From Robiginitalea sp. (GTDB lineage: Bacteria > Bacteroidota > Bacteroidia > Flavobacteriales > Flavobacteriaceae): 64,000 nucleotides of DNA. The translations under genes were made by a program, and so were the position numbers. Under the pieces are notes generated by a model. The model did not search any database. It was not told where the DNA came from and saw only the letters and a list, made by a program, of their open reading frames with translations. This document shows positions 61,730 to 64,000 of the stretch, in pieces. The stretch's first letter is position 1. Each line of letters starts with the position of its first letter. The DNA lies in assembly GCA_024638915.1 (NCBI GenBank), contig JAHEJJ010000003.1:62001-126000 (forward strand), read 5' to 3'.

Positions 61730-62890
61730 TTATTTATTTTCCCAGTTAAAATTTTTCCGCGACGCCTGTTTTTTGATCGCATTTAACATGGCGCTTTCAA
61801 GTTCCCCTTGTTGTTCTTTTTGATTTTGGGCGAGGAAGGACTGGCGTTTTGCGTCTAATTCCCGGATTTCCTTTTGTATTTGTTCGCGTTCAGCCTTATT
61901 AGACGCGATATGGGCTTCCAGTTCCTTGTCGGATTTAGAGCGCAATTCTGAAGGCAAATGCTCTCGCTTTACCTCGCCGACATCGAAATCCTCGTCTTCG
62001 GCTGCATCAACAAGGTCCCAGGACGAATTTTTATAGTATCCAGAGCTTTTACTGACAGCGCGTTTAACGGCCACAGCTTCTTCCAGTTCCATAGCATTGG
62101 CATCCTGGGCAGATTGGTTGGCCATTCTGGCCGTCCCTTGATATCCGTAGGAAATATAGGTATTGTTTAGCTTCTTGTTCAGTCTGATAATAATCTCATC
62201 ATAGGGTGTGGGTACATGTACAATCTTCCTGTTATGATCGATAGCCATATATTCACCTCCGGTGAGTCGGGCTCCTTTCTGCCATTCCGTCTGAATACCT
62301 TGTTGGTAATCCCCACAGAAAATCGTATTGACCACGATATCCATTTCCCTGGCCTGACTTACGGCATCACGATAGTCTAGTTTTCCCTGGGTAAAAGGCT
62401 CATTTCCTGCGATGAAGATCATCCTTAAATGATCTGGATTTTTATTCCAGTCGAGCTGTTCTATTGAAGTATGGATCACCTGTCCGCAATACTCCTCACC
62501 CCCGTTTGTGGTAAGTGAGAAGAGCTTCTGCGATATTTCGTCCAGGTCAGCGCTAAATCCCAGTACCTGTTGTATATAGCCTTCTCTGGATGAGAGATCA
62601 TTATTTCCATACTGGTAGAGGGCAATTTCTAAGCTGGGGCTTTTACGATGACTACATCTGGCATAGGTAAATTCGTTGACGATATCCCACAACTGGGCTT
62701 TCGCCTGGTTGATAAGTCCGTCCATACTGTTGCTGGTATCGAGCAAAAGGGCGATTTGTACTTTGTTATCGTGTACAAGACTGTTATTTTGATACGTTTC
62801 TATGATATCTAAATAGGGAACTGTTGCCGTAGAATCAGATGAATTCAGGCCTAGTAAGCCTAGAATTACTAAGGTGAGGAGCGATTTCAT
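61730..62890 (-). CDS. Secreted VWA-domain protein
   Basis: The 386-residue protein has a signal peptide (about 1-16), a von Willebrand factor A domain with the metal-ion site Asp51-Thr-Ser-Asn-Ser55 and the Thr/Asp residues further on, and a C-terminal, charged, probably coiled-coil tail (about 300-386, rich in Lys, Glu and Gln). The VWA domain suggests metal-dependent binding to another protein in the periplasm or on the surface. I see no further domain. It stands alone, convergent with the PorP gene. Confidence 0.82.
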   Translation of the reverse strand: MKSLLTLVILGLLGLNSSDSTATVPYLDIIETYQNNSLVHDNKVQIALLLDTSNSMDGLINQAKAQLWDIVNEFTYARCSHRKSPSLEIALYQYGNNDLSSREGYIQQVLGFSADLDEISQKLFSLTTNGGEEYCGQVIHTSIEQLDWNKNPDHLRMIFIAGNEPFTQGKLDYRDAVSQAREMDIVVNTIFCGDYQQGIQTEWQKGARLTGGEYMAIDHNRKIVHVPTPYDEIIIRLNKKLNNTYISYGYQGTARMANQSAQDANAMELEEAVAVKRAVSKSSGYYKNSSWDLVDAAEDEDFDVGEVKREHLPSELRSKSDKELEAHIASNKAEREQIQKEIRELDAKRQSFLAQNQKEQQGELESAMLNAIKKQASRKNFNWENK

Positions 62891-63101
62891 ATTGTCTTTT
62901 TTTAGAGTTATTTGTAATAAAAGTAGACTCGCTTAGACTTCAATAAAAACCGAAATGAGCAAAGTGGCCGTTTGGGTGAGCCAGGGAGAGCAGCTAGTTC
63001 GTAAACGCCTAAAAACCTATTATTTATAGCTGTCTCCATGGCTTTGACGATTTTTTATTGCAACTTAAAACAACTAAGTTTACCGGGATTTATACATAAC
63101 T

Positions 63102-64000
63102 ATGAGGGCCGGCATTATCATATTGGCATTTATAATACTGGGTATTGCCCAACTTAATTCTCAGATTGATAAAAGGGAATCTTCTCCCGAGGGGCGCAGT
63201 ACACCCGATCAGTTCCATGCATTGCTCGATTCGGCTCAGGCCAACAAGAGATCGGATATAGATAAGAGCATCGATTTTATCACCCTCGCCCTTGAGGGCT
63301 TGTCCGACAGAGGGAATGAAAAAGAAAGGGCTTTAGCCTTAACAACCCTAGGGGAGATCTATCAGTACTACAAGCAGTACGATCTGGCCATTTCCAACTA
63401 TCGCGATGCACAAGCCATAAATAGAACAACACAAACCGCCATATTACTTGGTCAGGTCCTGATCCGGATTCGTGATTACAAAGAGGCAGAATCTATACTC
63501 TTACCATTGATCGAATTGGATGGAATGGTGCCTTATCAGCGTATACAGCTGTATGAAAATCTTGGAGATGTGTATGCCGGACTTGGGGATGCATCTCAGG
63601 CCGTGGCTTATTACGAGGAGGGACTGGTCATTGCCCGTAAAAACAGGATCTCACCCAAAGTGCCTGACCTCAACTCCAAAATTGCCGACGTCTATGCCAG
63701 CGATAACCGCTCGCAGGAAGCTGAGGCCTATTATGGCTATTCTCTGGATCAGGCCGCGGCACAAACCCCGAAAAGGGCCGTTCGGGAGAATGAAAAGGTG
63801 GCTGATTTCTACAATCGTGAAAGTCGATATGAAGACGAGATCAAACTAAGAAAGAAGAGTTTATCTAAACTTGGGGACATTCAGGTCCCAGCGGCAGAAA
63901 GCACCGGAGTATCGCAAGTTGAAGACTCTATTACAGCCCAGCAGATCAACTATAAGATTGCGAATGCTTATGTGGAGCAGGATAAGCTAGACGAGGCCAT
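63102..64000 (+). CDS. TPR-repeat protein, N-terminal part (runs off the window)
   Basis: The open frame starts at the ATG at 63102 and continues past the end of the window, so at least 299 residues are visible. A signal peptide (about residues 1-20, ending Leu-Asn-Ser-Gln) is followed by TPR units with Leu-Gly-Glu-Ile-Tyr, Leu-Gly-Asp-Val-Tyr-Ala-Gly-Leu-Gly-Asp and Ala-x-x-Tyr-Tyr blocks. In Bacteroidota such a start most often belongs to a TPR sensor histidine kinase or a TPR/LuxR-type regulator; the deciding C-terminal part is missing here. The preceding 211 bases are AT-rich and hold no other gene. Confidence 0.8.
   Translation, partial: MRAGIIILAFIILGIAQLNSQIDKRESSPEGRSTPDQFHALLDSAQANKRSDIDKSIDFITLALEGLSDRGNEKERALALTTLGEIYQYYKQYDLAISNYRDAQAINRTTQTAILLGQVLIRIRDYKEAESILLPLIELDGMVPYQRIQLYENLGDVYAGLGDASQAVAYYEEGLVIARKNRISPKVPDLNSKIADVYASDNRSQEAEAYYGYSLDQAAAQTPKRAVRENEKVADFYNRESRYEDEIKLRKKSLSKLGDIQVPAAESTGVSQVEDSITAQQINYKIANAYVEQDKLDEA

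Noticed and set aside
1-64000. CRISPR arrays, tRNA or rRNA genes
   Set aside because: No regularly spaced repeats and no cloverleaf or rRNA-like segments were noticed in the intergenic regions, although a covariance-model search was not possible here.

Overview
The window reads as chromosomal DNA of a marine-type Flavobacteriaceae (Bacteroidota). Grounds: a complete SprA/Sov type IX secretion and gliding translocon, a PorP/SprF protein, an aa3-type oxidase with the flavobacterial CoxIV/SCO1/DUF420 set, the fused malic enzyme, Bacteroidota -7 boxes (TAnnTTTG) in front of many genes, almost no Shine-Dalgarno sequences, and lipoproteins with acidic residues after the lipid cysteine. No tRNA, rRNA, CRISPR array or insertion sequence was seen.

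Layout. 0-9.6 kb is mostly housekeeping: cox subunits II and I, a secreted GIN-domain protein, pckA (minus strand), ruvB, a secreted alpha/beta hydrolase and a cytochrome P450. 9.8-25.6 kb is an accessory island of regulators, small secreted proteins and proteases. 25.7-46 kb returns to core functions: queG, a sugar-type MFS transporter, maeB, ruvA-sprA, gcvH-VanZ-TonB, then cyoE and the second cox/assembly operon. 46-56.3 kb is a MacB-like ABC export operon (four permeases, two adaptors, one ATPase, one TolC) ending in tsaB. 56.3-64 kb holds mscS, a DUF255 thioredoxin-domain protein, dodecin, an Nfu-type Fe-S protein, PorP/SprF, a VWA protein and the start of a TPR protein that runs off the window.

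The island at 9.8-25.6 kb is the most interesting part. Its outer genes are paralogue pairs in mirrored order: secreted lipoprotein, membrane-tethered AraC/TolB-like/TPR regulator, PepSY-like protein on the left, and PepSY-like protein, AraC/TPR regulator, SnoaL-like lipoprotein, secreted lipoprotein on the right, all on the plus strand. The two secreted lipoproteins also share a conserved leader of about 75 nt. Between them lie a DUF4242/pseudo-cyclase/AraC fusion regulator with a secreted DUF4242 protein, and a cassette made of a lipoprotein S8 protease, an exported membrane-anchored TPR-CHAT caspase-like protease and, convergent with it, an ECF sigma factor with a TPR-carrying anti-sigma-like membrane protein. 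Base composition changes sharply inside the CHAT gene at the TPR/CHAT boundary, which suggests that the S8 protease and TPR sensor were exchanged as a unit. My working hypothesis is an extracytoplasmic protease relay linked to an ECF sigma switch; the sequence supports the parts, while the connection between them is inference.
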